Assembly: GCA_009776395.1 (NCBI GenBank)
Contig: WRNX01000035.1
Coordinates: forward strand, 1-11,077
DNA length: 11,077 bases
Source of the DNA: Lentimicrobiaceae bacterium
Lineage (GTDB): Bacteria > Bacteroidota > Bacteroidia > Bacteroidales > WCHB1-69
Direction of reading: 5' to 3'
The position numbers and the translations under genes are program-made. A model generated the notes under the pieces. That model saw only the letters and a list, made by a program, of their open reading frames with translations. It did not search any database and was not told the origin of the DNA. Below are positions 1-7,481 of this stretch, one piece after another. Within the stretch, counting starts at the first letter, position 1; each line of letters starts with the position of its first letter.

Positions 1-2
1 AA

Positions 3-482
3 GAATGTGGCACCGTTAAATTAAATTCAAAATATTCTACTATAAAAATGAAAAAGATAAATACCTTAAAACTTTCCTCAGAAGGCGATATCATTTCTAT
101 TGAAAACAGTGCGGATAAAATTGAGGGAAAAATGAAGTATGGAAACCTTACTGTCAATTCTTTAACCAACTCATGCGCATTTACAAATTTTGCTTACTCA
201 AATATTACTATTGACGAGGTATTACCTTCGTTTACCAATATTTCTTTTTTGTCTTCATATAGTAATATAAAATTTAATATTCCTAAAGAACAATCTTTTA
301 ATTTTAATTATTCCGGAAAATATACCGATTTTAAAGATAAGAGTATAAAGTTAAATGATGCTACTTTCGAGGCGGGCAGCAATCCGATTTTGATGAGCGG
401 TTTTTACGGTTCGCAGCGTAATACTGGAAAAACGGTAAAAATTGACGCTACTTTTGGAAGTGTGTCGTTGTTTGGGAAATAG
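3..482 (+). CDS. C-terminal part of a DUF4097-like beta-strand-repeat protein (5' end outside window)
   Basis: The reading frame is open from the window edge, so the ATG at 48 is an internal methionine and the true start lies upstream. About 159 residues are visible. They are rich in Ser, Asn, Thr, Ile and Lys and show a loose repeated pattern of the type K-Y-x-x-[IL]-x-[IVL] (for example SKYSTIKMKKI, MKYGNLTVNSL, SYSNIKFNI). This is characteristic of right-handed beta-helix or GIN/DUF4097-type domains found in Bacteroidota envelope proteins. The protein ends in GSVSLFGK, a glycine/serine-rich end typical of such folds. No catalytic motif or sorting domain is visible, and any signal peptide would lie in the missing N-terminus. 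Family membership is inferred from the repeat pattern; an exported envelope location is likely, but the function is unknown. Confidence 0.6.
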   Translation, partial: ECGTVKLNSKYSTIKMKKINTLKLSSEGDIISIENSADKIEGKMKYGNLTVNSLTNSCAFTNFAYSNITIDEVLPSFTNISFLSSYSNIKFNIPKEQSFNFNYSGKYTDFKDKSIKLNDATFEAGSNPILMSGFYGSQRNTGKTVKIDATFGSVSLFGK

Positions 483-577
483 AGATTGTATTACACTAGA
501 TTTGCAATGATGAATTAAAATAATAATAAAAATATCTCGTTTAGAATAAAGTTGTAATTTTCTAAAAAACAAACGGA

Positions 578-710
578 ATGATGGCAAACGGAGCCGGAAA
601 AACTAGTCTTAGCAAATTGCTCTTTGTTATCAAAAGTTGTTGATAGAATGTATGTTTATGATAATTCAATAGAGAATAAACTACCAGAATTACCGTTTAG
701 GGTAGAAGAC
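578..710 (+). pseudogene. Remnant of a zeta-toxin-like P-loop kinase (N- and C-terminal pieces fused, frameshifted)
   Basis: From 578 a short frame reads MMANGAGKTSLSKLL, which contains a Walker A motif (GAGKTS) placed as at the start of zeta-toxin/AAA-type kinases, and stops at 641. In the +1 frame, from about 633, comes KVVDRMYVYDNS followed by IENKLPELPFRVED. This resembles the C-terminus of Bacteroidota zeta-toxin family proteins, where a D-[RK]-x-Y-[VI]-Y-D-N-S segment is followed by a LLFR-type strand. If so, the central 100 or more residues have been deleted and the two ends joined out of frame. There is no long open frame, so the locus is dead. Assignment rests on two short motifs in the expected order; an unrelated P-loop protein is possible. 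Confidence 0.42.
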
Positions 711-822
711 ATTTCTCATTATCTCATCAAAAAATAGATATTTCGCACTTGCAGAGTGGTATTTATTTTTTTAAGATAACGATGAAAAAAAAGCTGGGAT
801 GAAAAAAGTATTAAAAATTTAA
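711..822 (+). pseudogene. Decayed T9SS type A sorting domain (C-terminal fragment, two frameshifts)
   Basis: The frame starting at 737 reads DISHLQSGIYFFKIT, which closely matches the ending of the intact T9SS protein at the right end of this window (DISHLASGIYFVKIS). A shift within the A-run at 785-792 restores the expected ending K-A-G-MKKVLKI before a stop at 820, equivalent to the MKKVVKE end of the intact protein. Just upstream, in the previous frame, SHYLIKK (714-734) looks like the residues that usually precede DISHL, cut off by a TAG at 735. The piece therefore needs two frameshift corrections and has no start or N-terminal domain. It is a fossil of a secreted protein gene, abutting the zeta-toxin-like fossil at about 710. 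Confidence 0.62.
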
Positions 823-865
823 AAAATTAAAACAAATAATAAGAAGTCTTTATAAATCAAAAATA

Positions 866-2086
866 ATGAAAAAACAAAAACAATCTACTTGGCTTATTCT
901 TTTGCGCTTGGCGTTAGCGGGCGTTTTTTTATTTTCCGGTATGTCGAAAGCAATTGATCCTGTGGGGTGGGGAATAAAAATGGATGAATATTTTACATCT
1001 TTCGGAATGGGATTCATGCACCCGTTTTCCCTTTGGTTAGGTATTTTAGTTAATATCGCTGAATTTACGTTAGGCTTTATGCTCCTCTTTAAAATTAGAG
1101 TCCGGCTTACAAGTTTGGGATATCTGCTGTTTATGACCTTTTTCTTCTTTTTGACGGCGTGGTTGGCAATTGCAGAACATCTTGAAATTAATTACGGCTA
1201 CAACTTTGGCGTAGTGAGAGATTGCGGATGCTTTGGACAAGCAATTAAGATGAGTAATTTGCAAACATTTTTGAAAAATGTGGTATTAATGATCATGACA
1301 TTGCTCATTTTTGCCAAAAGAAAAGCAATTCCCGATATTCGTTTAACGATCTTCGGTCAGTGGCTGTTTGCTTGCATAGGAGCCGGTATTGCTTTGCTAA
1401 TACAAATCTATTGCTTGAGAAATTTACCGCTCATTGATTTCAGCAACTGGAAGAAAAAACCAAATATAGTGGAGTGGGTATTAAATAAATTACCTAAATT
1501 TGATTTTACCAATTCCAATGCAGTAGAACTTTTTATTGAAAAACCCGCAGAAATAGAAATTCTTTTCTTGTATCAAAATGCTAATGGAGAAGAAAAATTA
1601 TTAACTATGGAGGATATGAATAACATTACAGAAACTTATCCAAAATTTTACGAAGAGTTTGATTATGTAGATAGAATTGATTCTGTGATTGTGGAAGCTG
1701 TTCATCCTAAAATTTCAGGGTTCTCCATGCTTAACAATCAAGGCAGAGATTTTGCAAGTTTCTTTCTTAATAATGAAGAAACTTATCTGCTTTTTATGCA
1801 TGATTTGGATGAAACCAACGATGAAGCCATGAAATCGGAAAAAATGCTAAACTTAGTTTCCTATTGTGAAAAAAACAATATTGATTTGGTGGGAATTACA
1901 AATTCACCCCTCGATGAAATTGACAAATTCATAGAAAAATACAGTATCACTTTCCCTATTTACTACAATCAGATTGATCCTGTAAAGGGTCCATTTATCG
2001 TTCGTGATGCCATTCGTTCCAATCCAGGATTAATTATACTGAAAAACGGAATTGTAGTAGAAAAGAGGGCTTGGCGAAAATTTTGA
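866..2086 (+). CDS. DoxX/MauE-like membrane protein with C-terminal thioredoxin-like domain (BT_3928-type)
   Basis: The 406-residue protein has two parts. Residues 1-150 contain four hydrophobic helices (about 10-30, 54-76, 82-104 and 133-150), and helix 1 carries LRLALAGVFLFSGMSKAIDP, typical of DoxX-type proteins. Before helix 4 lies RDCGCFGQ with Cys120 and Cys122, the CxC pair typical of MauE-like proteins that handle disulfides with periplasmic partners. A further membrane segment at about 163-185 leads into a C-terminal domain (about 215-406). That domain ends in NPGLIILKNGIVVEKR, the cis-Pro and beta-hairpin end of a thioredoxin fold, but it has no CxxC. The layout matches the Bacteroidota DoxX family proteins annotated as BT_3928 family. 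The ATG at 866 follows an A-rich leader with no Shine-Dalgarno, normal for the phylum. A role in envelope redox is inferred; substrate unknown. Confidence 0.72.
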   Translation: MKKQKQSTWLILLRLALAGVFLFSGMSKAIDPVGWGIKMDEYFTSFGMGFMHPFSLWLGILVNIAEFTLGFMLLFKIRVRLTSLGYLLFMTFFFFLTAWLAIAEHLEINYGYNFGVVRDCGCFGQAIKMSNLQTFLKNVVLMIMTLLIFAKRKAIPDIRLTIFGQWLFACIGAGIALLIQIYCLRNLPLIDFSNWKKKPNIVEWVLNKLPKFDFTNSNAVELFIEKPAEIEILFLYQNANGEEKLLTMEDMNNITETYPKFYEEFDYVDRIDSVIVEAVHPKISGFSMLNNQGRDFASFFLNNEETYLLFMHDLDETNDEAMKSEKMLNLVSYCEKNNIDLVGITNSPLDEIDKFIEKYSITFPIYYNQIDPVKGPFIVRDAIRSNPGLIILKNGIVVEKRAWRKF

Positions 2087-2121
2087 TTTGAAAAAAATCT
2101 TTTATATTTTAAAAAAAAATA

Positions 2122-2129
2122 TATTTTTG
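2122..2129 (+). promoter_or_regulatory. Bacteroidota -7 promoter box for rpmE2
   Basis: The octamer TATTTTTG matches the Bacteroidota sigma-A -7 consensus TAnnTTTG. It sits 26 bases before the rpmE2 ATG in a long A/T-rich spacer. No good TTTG -33 element is present at the usual 17-23 base distance, so the match rests on the -7 box and its position. It implies that rpmE2 can be transcribed separately from the membrane-protein gene upstream. Confidence 0.55.
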
Positions 2130-2155
2130 CCGTCCAATTTTAAAAAACCTATGAT

Positions 2156-2419
2156 ATGAAAAAAGATATCCATCCGAAAGAATATAGAACTGTCGTTTTC
2201 AAAGATATGTCTAATGAATACGCATTCTTAAGTAAGTCCACAGTAAACACAAAAGATACTATTGTTTGGGAAGACGGCAAAGAGTATCCTTTGATTAAAC
2301 TTGAAATTTCCAATACATCACACCCATTCTTTACAGGTAAGATGAAATTAGTGGACACAGCCGGTCGCGTGGATAAATTCCGCAGTAAATATGCAAAACA
2401 TTTAGACAAAAAAAACTAA
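2156..2419 (+). CDS. rpmE2: 50S ribosomal protein L31, type B
   Basis: The 87-residue basic protein starts MKKDIHPKEYRTVVFKDMS and contains SHPFFTGKMKLVDTAGRVDKF, the two signatures of bacterial L31 (the N-terminal H-P-x-Y-R and the SHPF-[YF]-TGK block). It lacks the CxxC zinc-binding cysteines of the A-type protein and has the insert typical of type B (C-minus) L31, so it is the zinc-independent form. L31 bridges the large and small subunits at the central protuberance. Length is normal for type B. It has its own -7 promoter box and is followed by a hairpin terminator. No Zur-type operator can be recognised, so zinc control is not shown here. Confidence 0.95.
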   Translation: MKKDIHPKEYRTVVFKDMSNEYAFLSKSTVNTKDTIVWEDGKEYPLIKLEISNTSHPFFTGKMKLVDTAGRVDKFRSKYAKHLDKKN

Positions 2420-2439
2420 AACTTATAAAATATCGTTCT

Positions 2440-2480
2440 AAATTGAGGCTTTTCATAAGAAAGGTCTCAATTTTTATTTT
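2440..2480 (+). terminator. Rho-independent terminator after rpmE2
   Basis: AAATTGAG (2440-2447) pairs with CTCAATTT (2466-2473). The stem continues, after a two-base mismatch, with CTTT against AAAG, leaving a short loop. It runs directly into the T-rich tract TTTTTATTTT (2471-2480). It lies 20 bases after the rpmE2 stop and ends 5 bases before the next gene, so it separates ribosomal-protein expression from the GlmU-like gene. Confidence 0.75.
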
Positions 2481-2485
2481 GCAAT

Positions 2486-3655
2486 ATGATGAATCTCATT
2501 TTATTCGACAACCACACAAGAGCAAATTTACTTCCTTTTACTTTTACGCGCCCTGTGGCAGAAATTAGAATAGGAATTACTACCATTCGCGAAAAATGGG
2601 AAAGCGCTTTAAAAACAGAAGCCTCATTTTTTACTCAAGACTATCTATCAAAAATTTTCCCTTGTATTATTTCGGATGATAATCTATTCGTTGCAGGAAA
2701 TCTATTGCCTGATAAAAATATAGTAAATGCTATTAATATGCTGCAAACTGGGGAAGTTTTAAAAGACACGCTAAATAATGTGATAGCTCTGCGTACAGGA
2801 AGAATTGAAGAATTTACCGAATTAGAAAATTTTAAAATAGTTCACTATCCTTATGAAACTATTGCTGTTCATTCCAAACAAGATATTTTTTCTTTAAATA
2901 AAAAATTGTTAGTTAATGATTTTAAGGAAATTACAAAACGAAGAAAGAGCGAACCATTGAGTAGTTCAAACACATTGATTGGTGATGCAAAAAACCTTTT
3001 TATTGAGATGGGCGCAAAAATTGAAGGTGCTGTTATTAATTGTGAAACAGATCCTGTTTATATTGGAAAAGATGCGCAAGTTATGGAAGGTAGTTGTATA
3101 AGAGGTCCTTTTGCTTTATTAGATGAATCTATTGTTAAAATGGGCGCAAAGATTTACGGGGCTACCACTATCGGACCTTGTTGCAAAGTGAGTGGAGAAC
3201 TCAATAATGTAGTGATTTTTGGTTATTCTAATAAAGCGCACGACGGTTTTCTGGGCAATGCCGTAATTGGTGAATGGTGTAATATCGGTGCCGGAACAAA
3301 CGCATCGAACTTAAAAAACAACTACGGAGAGATTGCCCAATGGAACTACGCCACGCAGAAATATGAAAATACAGGATTACAATTTTGTGGACTTATGATG
3401 GGCGACCATTCCAAGTGTAGCATCGGTAGTATGTTTAACACGGGAACTGTAATTGGAGTGGCATGCAATTTATATGGCTCAGATTTTCATAGGAGTTTTG
3501 TTCCATCATTTTCAATGGGAAACCGCAACAAGGGTTATACAAAAAATTCTATAGAAAAAGTATTGGAAAGCGAGCATGAAATGTTTTTGCGCAGAGGAAT
3601 GGAAATGAGTGAAACTTATTCAAAAATGTTGGAGTATTTGTGGAATAAAAATTGA
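2486..3655 (+). CDS. GlmU-family bifunctional sugar nucleotidyltransferase/acetyltransferase (Bacteroidota alternative GlmU)
   Basis: The 389-residue protein begins with the block LILFDNHTRANLLPFTFTRP followed by EIRIGITTIREKWE. This is diagnostic of the Bacteroidota GlmU-like family proposed to replace classical GlmU in UDP-N-acetylglucosamine synthesis. The N-terminal half (about 1-190) is the nucleotidyltransferase-like region. The C-terminal half (about 195-350) has the hexapeptide pattern of a left-handed beta-helix acyltransferase, with GAKI, IGEWCNIGAGTNASNLKNNYG and FCGLMMGDHSKCSIGSM. Length is normal for the family. Two ATGs lie in tandem (2486 and 2489); family members usually begin M-N-x-I-L-F, so the second may be the real start. 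The product would feed peptidoglycan and lipid A precursors. Enzyme activity is inferred from the family. Confidence 0.85.
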   Translation: MMNLILFDNHTRANLLPFTFTRPVAEIRIGITTIREKWESALKTEASFFTQDYLSKIFPCIISDDNLFVAGNLLPDKNIVNAINMLQTGEVLKDTLNNVIALRTGRIEEFTELENFKIVHYPYETIAVHSKQDIFSLNKKLLVNDFKEITKRRKSEPLSSSNTLIGDAKNLFIEMGAKIEGAVINCETDPVYIGKDAQVMEGSCIRGPFALLDESIVKMGAKIYGATTIGPCCKVSGELNNVVIFGYSNKAHDGFLGNAVIGEWCNIGAGTNASNLKNNYGEIAQWNYATQKYENTGLQFCGLMMGDHSKCSIGSMFNTGTVIGVACNLYGSDFHRSFVPSFSMGNRNKGYTKNSIEKVLESEHEMFLRRGMEMSETYSKMLEYLWNKN

Positions 3656-3673
3656 GTTTACTACTTTAAAGAA

Positions 3674-4903
3674 TTACATCCACCGCTTTTCATTTTTTTC
3701 TACCTCTTTTCTCAATTTTTTAGGCATCTTTTCCACACAATGATGGCATTTCATTTCAACGGAGTACATTCTGCCGATGCAATAATTAGAGTGCTTACAT
3801 TCACTTTTTTCAACATCGCCATTTTTTAAACTGTTAATAAAGTAGGTATTATGGATGAGAGGACGCGCTAACTGAAAAGCCACAAACCCTTCTTTTAACA
3901 CTTCTTCCATTTTTGATTTAGAAATCATACCACCCACATAAATCAACGGAATTTTCAATTCTTTTCTAAATATTTTCGCGGGTTCTAAAAAGTAGGCTTC
4001 TTCGTATGGAACAGTAGGGATCATCCATCTGCCTATGATGCTAATTCCAATTTTGAGCCACCAAAAGCGGAGTGTGTTCATATAATAGGTTAATGTTTTC
4101 AGTGGCATGGCGCCGCGAAGTATTTCCATTGGCGCTTTACTTACAAAACCTGCGGTTAGCACTAACGCGTGTGCGCCTGTTTTTTCCAACTCTTTGGCAA
4201 CTGTCAAACATTCATCCATCGTTAAACCGCCTTTAAAACCATCGTACATATTGGTTTTCACTACTACAGCCATATCATCGCCGGCGGCTTTCATTACTTC
4301 CTCCATTACCATTTTCATAAATATCATTCTGTTTTCAAGCGAGCCGCCAAATCTGTCTTTTCTTTTGTTGGTATAAGGCGATAAAAATTGACTGATGAGG
4401 TATCCGTGTCCAGCGTGAATTTCTACACAGTCGAATCCTGCTTTTTTGGCAAGTTTTACGGCATTACCAAAGTCGCACACCAATGCCAAAATTTCGTCCT
4501 CTTTCAACGCTCGTACTATGGTTGGGGAGTAGATATTTATTCCGCTTGATGCGCCTACGGGAATTTGTCCGCAAGTGTACCAATGGGTCATGTTTCCGCA
4601 GTGTCCTAACTGTATGGAAACTTTTGCACCCTCTTTGTGAATGGCGTCCGTAAGTTTTTTCAGTTCTGGAACAACCTCTTCACGCATATAGAGTTGTCCG
4701 TCAAAAGAGATGCCGCTCTTATTAACTGCCGCATAGGCAATGGTGGTCATTCCAATACCGCCAACGGCAACAGCGGTATGATAATCGAATAACATTTGTG
4801 TAGGATTATTTTTTTTACACATGTTTTCAAACGCGGCAGAGCGGATAGTTCGGTTACGGAGTTCAACAGGACCTATTTGGCACGGGGTAAAAATGGGAGA
4901 CAT
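3674..4903 (-). CDS. Old Yellow Enzyme family NADH:flavin oxidoreductase
   Basis: The 409-residue protein is a single TIM-barrel FMN oxidoreductase. It has the N-terminal PxxIGPVELRNRTIRSA block and SIQLGHCGN at about 96-104. EIHAGHGYLISQFLSPYTNK follows, with the catalytic pair His163/His166, then DRFGGSLENR (FMN/substrate loop) and KTNMYDGFKGG. The C-terminal YVGGMISK and AFQLARPLI complete the phosphate-binding end of the barrel. It lacks the extra flavodoxin-like and NAD domains of 2,4-dienoyl-CoA reductase, so it is the short form. A C-terminal tail carries Cys369, Cys375, Cys386 and Cys389 in the context SNYCIGRMY and KCHHC. It is convergent with the GlmU-like gene (18-base gap) and divergent from the DUF3098-typA-folB operon. 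The substrate, probably an activated alkene or enal, cannot be predicted. Confidence 0.88.
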   Translation of the reverse strand: MSPIFTPCQIGPVELRNRTIRSAAFENMCKKNNPTQMLFDYHTAVAVGGIGMTTIAYAAVNKSGISFDGQLYMREEVVPELKKLTDAIHKEGAKVSIQLGHCGNMTHWYTCGQIPVGASSGINIYSPTIVRALKEDEILALVCDFGNAVKLAKKAGFDCVEIHAGHGYLISQFLSPYTNKRKDRFGGSLENRMIFMKMVMEEVMKAAGDDMAVVVKTNMYDGFKGGLTMDECLTVAKELEKTGAHALVLTAGFVSKAPMEILRGAMPLKTLTYYMNTLRFWWLKIGISIIGRWMIPTVPYEEAYFLEPAKIFRKELKIPLIYVGGMISKSKMEEVLKEGFVAFQLARPLIHNTYFINSLKNGDVEKSECKHSNYCIGRMYSVEMKCHHCVEKMPKKLRKEVEKNEKRWM

Positions 4904-4927
4904 GATTATTGAGATTTAATTGAGTAG

Positions 4928-4935
4928 CAAAAATA
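4928..4935 (-). promoter_or_regulatory. Bacteroidota -7 promoter box for the flavin oxidoreductase
   Basis: Read on the minus strand the octamer is TATTTTTG, a match to TAnnTTTG, 24 bases before the oxidoreductase ATG. No clear TTTG -33 box is present at the usual distance. It is one of two divergent -7 boxes in the 4904-5061 spacer. Confidence 0.5.
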
Positions 4936-5030
4936 TTTTTTTTTACACATAATATATTAAATCTAAAATGTTTTTTTGTAAAAATCCTGCATTACAATAA
5001 AAACAACCACCCTCTTTATCAAAAAAACCA

Positions 5031-5038
5031 TACTTTTG
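5031..5038 (+). promoter_or_regulatory. Bacteroidota -7 promoter box for the DUF3098-typA-folB operon
   Basis: TACTTTTG is an exact match to TAnnTTTG and lies 23 bases before the DUF3098 ATG. A -33 TTTG is not evident at 17-23 bases upstream. Because the three downstream genes are packed with no room for internal promoters, this box probably drives the whole operon. Confidence 0.6.
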
Positions 5039-5061
5039 CCGCCATTTTAATCAGTTCCATT

Positions 5062-5328
5062 ATGAATACACAAAAACAAAACGAAAATACAGATGAACTT
5101 TCTCCAAATAAACAACCTCTGTTTCGGAAAATCAATTATATTTTGATAGGAGTGGGGATTCTTTTCTTGATATTAGGATACATTCTGTTATCCGGTGGCG
5201 GCTCAAAAGATCCTGAAGTTTTTAGCGATGCCATTTTTAATACGCGTAGATTGGTGGTTGCCCCCATTCTCATGTTAATCGGTTTAATTATAGAGATTGT
5301 CGCAATTATGTACCGCGCAAAAAAATAA
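5062..5328 (+). CDS. DUF3098 family small membrane protein
   Basis: The 88-residue protein has two transmembrane helices, at about 27-45 (NYILIGVGILFLILGYILLS) and 64-84 (VVAPILMLIGLIIEIVAIM). They are separated by the conserved loop GGGSKDPEVFSDAIFNTRR. This N-Y-x-L-I ... GGGS-x-DP-x-VF ... TRR-x-VVAP pattern is that of DUF3098, a family found almost only in Bacteroidota. The function is unknown. In many relatives the gene lies beside ftsX and the undecaprenyl-pyrophosphate phosphatase gene, suggesting an envelope role; here it instead leads an operon with typA, whose ATG begins one base after this stop codon. The hydrophilic N-terminus (1-23) is presumably cytoplasmic. Confidence 0.88.
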   Translation: MNTQKQNENTDELSPNKQPLFRKINYILIGVGILFLILGYILLSGGGSKDPEVFSDAIFNTRRLVVAPILMLIGLIIEIVAIMYRAKK

Positions 5329-5329
5329 G

Positions 5330-7135
5330 ATGCAGAAGATTAGAAATATTGCGATTATCGCACACGTAGACCACGGAAAAACTACCTTGGTAGATAGAAT
5401 ATTACATCAAGCCAATCTGTTTAGATCCAATCAACAAGTACAGGAGTTAATTTTAGATAACAACGACTTGGAGCGCGAACGCGGCATCACTATTTTGTCG
5501 AAAAATGTTTCCGTAAGGTATAATGACGTAAAAATTAACGTGATTGATACACCCGGACACAGCGATTTCGGCGGAGAAGTAGAACGCGTTCTCAATATGG
5601 CGGATGGCGTACTGCTCGTAGTGGACGCATTTGAAGGACCCATGCCCCAAACCCGATTCGTTACCCAAAAAGCAATTGAACTCGGTTTGAAACCTATTGT
5701 GGTGATTAACAAAGTGGATAAACCCAACTGTAACCCCGATTTAGCGCAAGAAGCCGTGTTTGATTTGATGTTCAATTTGGGCGCAAACGATGATCAATTG
5801 GATTTCCCTACGGTTTTTGGTTCTGCAAAACAAGGCTGGATGAGTAACGACTGGAAAAACCAAACCACTGATATAAGTTTTTTGTTGGAACAAATTATTA
5901 CGCATATTCCTGAGCCAAAAGCGGAAGAAGGAAACTTGCAAATGATGATCTCTTCGTTGGATTATTCCTCATACGTGGGAAGAATTGCCGTGGGACGTTT
6001 AAAAAGAGGTACATTAGAATGGGGACAAAATGTGTCGTTAGTGAAAAGAGACGGTAAAATAATCCCCTCTAAAATTAAAGAACTCTATGTGTTTGAGGGG
6101 TTGGGAAAAGAGAAGATGAAACAAACGGTTTATCCGGGCGAAATTTGCGCCATTCTCGGTTTGGAAGATTTTGAAATAGGAGATACTATTGCCGATTTTG
6201 ACGCGCCCGAACAATTGGACCCGATTAAAATAGATGAACCAACTATTAGTATGTTGTTCACTATCAACAATTCTCCATTTTTTGGGCAGGAAGGAAAATA
6301 TGTAACATCAAGGCATTTGCGCGACCGGCTTTTTAACGAGTTGGAACGAAATTTGGCGATGCGTATTGAAGAAACAGGTTCGCCCGATATGATGAATGTT
6401 TTTGGACGCGGCATCCTGCACCTCTCTATTCTCATAGAAACCATGCGCCGCGAAGGGTACGAACTGCAAGTAGGACAACCTCAGGTGATTATAAAAGAGA
6501 TTGAAGGTGAGAAACATGAACCGGTGGAACAACTTACGGTTTTGGTGCCGGAAGAGTTTCAAAGCAGGGTGATTGACTATGTTTCGCGAAGAAAAGGAGA
6601 ATTGACCCATTTGGAAACTAAAAACGATAGAATTCATTTAGATTTTACTATTCCATCACGCGGAATTATTGGGTTGCGCGGTCAAATTCTAACCGCTACT
6701 GAGGGTGAAGCGATTATGTCGCACCGATTTATTGAATTTCAACCTTGGAAAGGAGAGATTAGCGGCAGGCACGCCGGCGCACTCATCGCTATGGAAACCG
6801 GACAAAGTTATGCTTACTCTATTGATAAACTGCAAGATAGAGGTTCGTTTTACATTGAGTCCGGTGATAATGTGTATGCAGGACAGGTAATTGGCGAACA
6901 TATTCGTCAAAACGACTTGGTAGTGAATGTGTGCAAATCGAAAAAACTGACCAATATGCGCGCTTCCGGTTCTGACGAAAAAATGCGCATTGCCCCTGCC
7001 ATCAAATTGTCGTTAGAAGAATATATGGAATTGATTAACAAAGATGAATATTTAGAGATTACACCTAAATCGTTGCGGTTGAGAAAAATATTATTAGATG
7101 AAAACGATAGAAAACGTGCCAACAAAAATGAATAG
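5330..7135 (+). CDS. typA: Ribosome-associated translational GTPase TypA/BipA
   Basis: The 601-residue protein is full length for the family. G-motifs appear in order: AHVDHGKTT (residues 11-19, G1), RERGITI (G2), DTPGH (G3) and NKVDK (G4). Next come an EF-Tu-like domain 2, EF-G-like domains III and V (RRKGELTHLETKNDR, IPSRGIIGLRGQILTAT), and the TypA-specific C-terminus with SGSDEKMRIAPAIKLSLEEY. The ATG at 5330 is chosen because TypA proteins begin just before RNIAIIAHVDHGK; the frame is open to a TTG at 5297, but those 11 codons overlap DUF3098 and have no counterpart in the family. TypA binds 70S ribosomes, assists 50S assembly and supports growth at low temperature or under stress. The gene lies one base after DUF3098 and overlaps folB by 8 bases. 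Confidence 0.96.
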   Translation: MQKIRNIAIIAHVDHGKTTLVDRILHQANLFRSNQQVQELILDNNDLERERGITILSKNVSVRYNDVKINVIDTPGHSDFGGEVERVLNMADGVLLVVDAFEGPMPQTRFVTQKAIELGLKPIVVINKVDKPNCNPDLAQEAVFDLMFNLGANDDQLDFPTVFGSAKQGWMSNDWKNQTTDISFLLEQIITHIPEPKAEEGNLQMMISSLDYSSYVGRIAVGRLKRGTLEWGQNVSLVKRDGKIIPSKIKELYVFEGLGKEKMKQTVYPGEICAILGLEDFEIGDTIADFDAPEQLDPIKIDEPTISMLFTINNSPFFGQEGKYVTSRHLRDRLFNELERNLAMRIEETGSPDMMNVFGRGILHLSILIETMRREGYELQVGQPQVIIKEIEGEKHEPVEQLTVLVPEEFQSRVIDYVSRRKGELTHLETKNDRIHLDFTIPSRGIIGLRGQILTATEGEAIMSHRFIEFQPWKGEISGRHAGALIAMETGQSYAYSIDKLQDRGSFYIESGDNVYAGQVIGEHIRQNDLVVNVCKSKKLTNMRASGSDEKMRIAPAIKLSLEEYMELINKDEYLEITPKSLRLRKILLDENDRKRANKNE

Positions 7136-7481
7136 TAAAATAACTCTTTCGGGCATGGAATTTTATGCACATCACGGGTGCTTTAAAGAGGAACGTCAAG
7201 TGGGTACGCACTTTAAAGTGGATGTAGTTTTAGAATATGATGCTACGCAGGCTGCCGAAAGTGATGATATTACAAAAGCGGTAAATTATCAGGCGGTTTA
7301 TTTAGAGATTAAAGAGATTATGCAACATCCTGTGAATCTGTTAGAAACTTTATGTCAAAAGATTATTTTGATGCTCAAAGAAAACTATCCACAAGTAACA
7401 GATGCAGAAGTTACTGTGAGTAAGATGAATCCTGCATTGGGTGGAAAAGTGGCGTGGGTTTCAGCCACTACAACTTTCTAA
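7128..7481 (+). CDS. folB: Dihydroneopterin aldolase
   Basis: The 117-residue protein matches the typical length of FolB, which converts 7,8-dihydroneopterin to 6-hydroxymethyl-7,8-dihydropterin and glycolaldehyde in folate synthesis. It opens MNSKITLSGMEFYAHHG, the family start, followed by KEERQVG with Glu22. AVNYQAVY supplies Tyr54 and NLLETL the pterin-anchoring glutamate (Glu73). SKMNPALGGKVAWVS at the end supplies the conserved lysine (Lys99), so all expected active-site residues are present. The frame is open to an ATG at 7098, but the family start pattern fixes 7128. That ATG overlaps the typA stop by 8 bases, indicating translational coupling. It is the last gene of the operon and is convergent with the nuclease-like gene at 7584. 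Confidence 0.94.
   Translation: MNSKITLSGMEFYAHHGCFKEERQVGTHFKVDVVLEYDATQAAESDDITKAVNYQAVYLEIKEIMQHPVNLLETLCQKIILMLKENYPQVTDAEVTVSKMNPALGGKVAWVSATTTF

Noticed and set aside
48..482. ATG at 48 as the start of a complete 144-residue gene
   Set aside because: The same frame is open upstream to the window edge and encodes residues (CGTVKLNSKYSTIK) that continue the beta-repeat pattern, so the gene starts outside the window.
5297..5329. TTG-initiated N-terminal extension of typA
   Set aside because: The 11 extra codons lie within the DUF3098 gene, and TypA family proteins begin at the position of the ATG at 5330.
5431..5775. Minus-strand ORFs within typA
   Set aside because: They lie wholly inside a strongly conserved GTPase gene and match no recognisable protein family.
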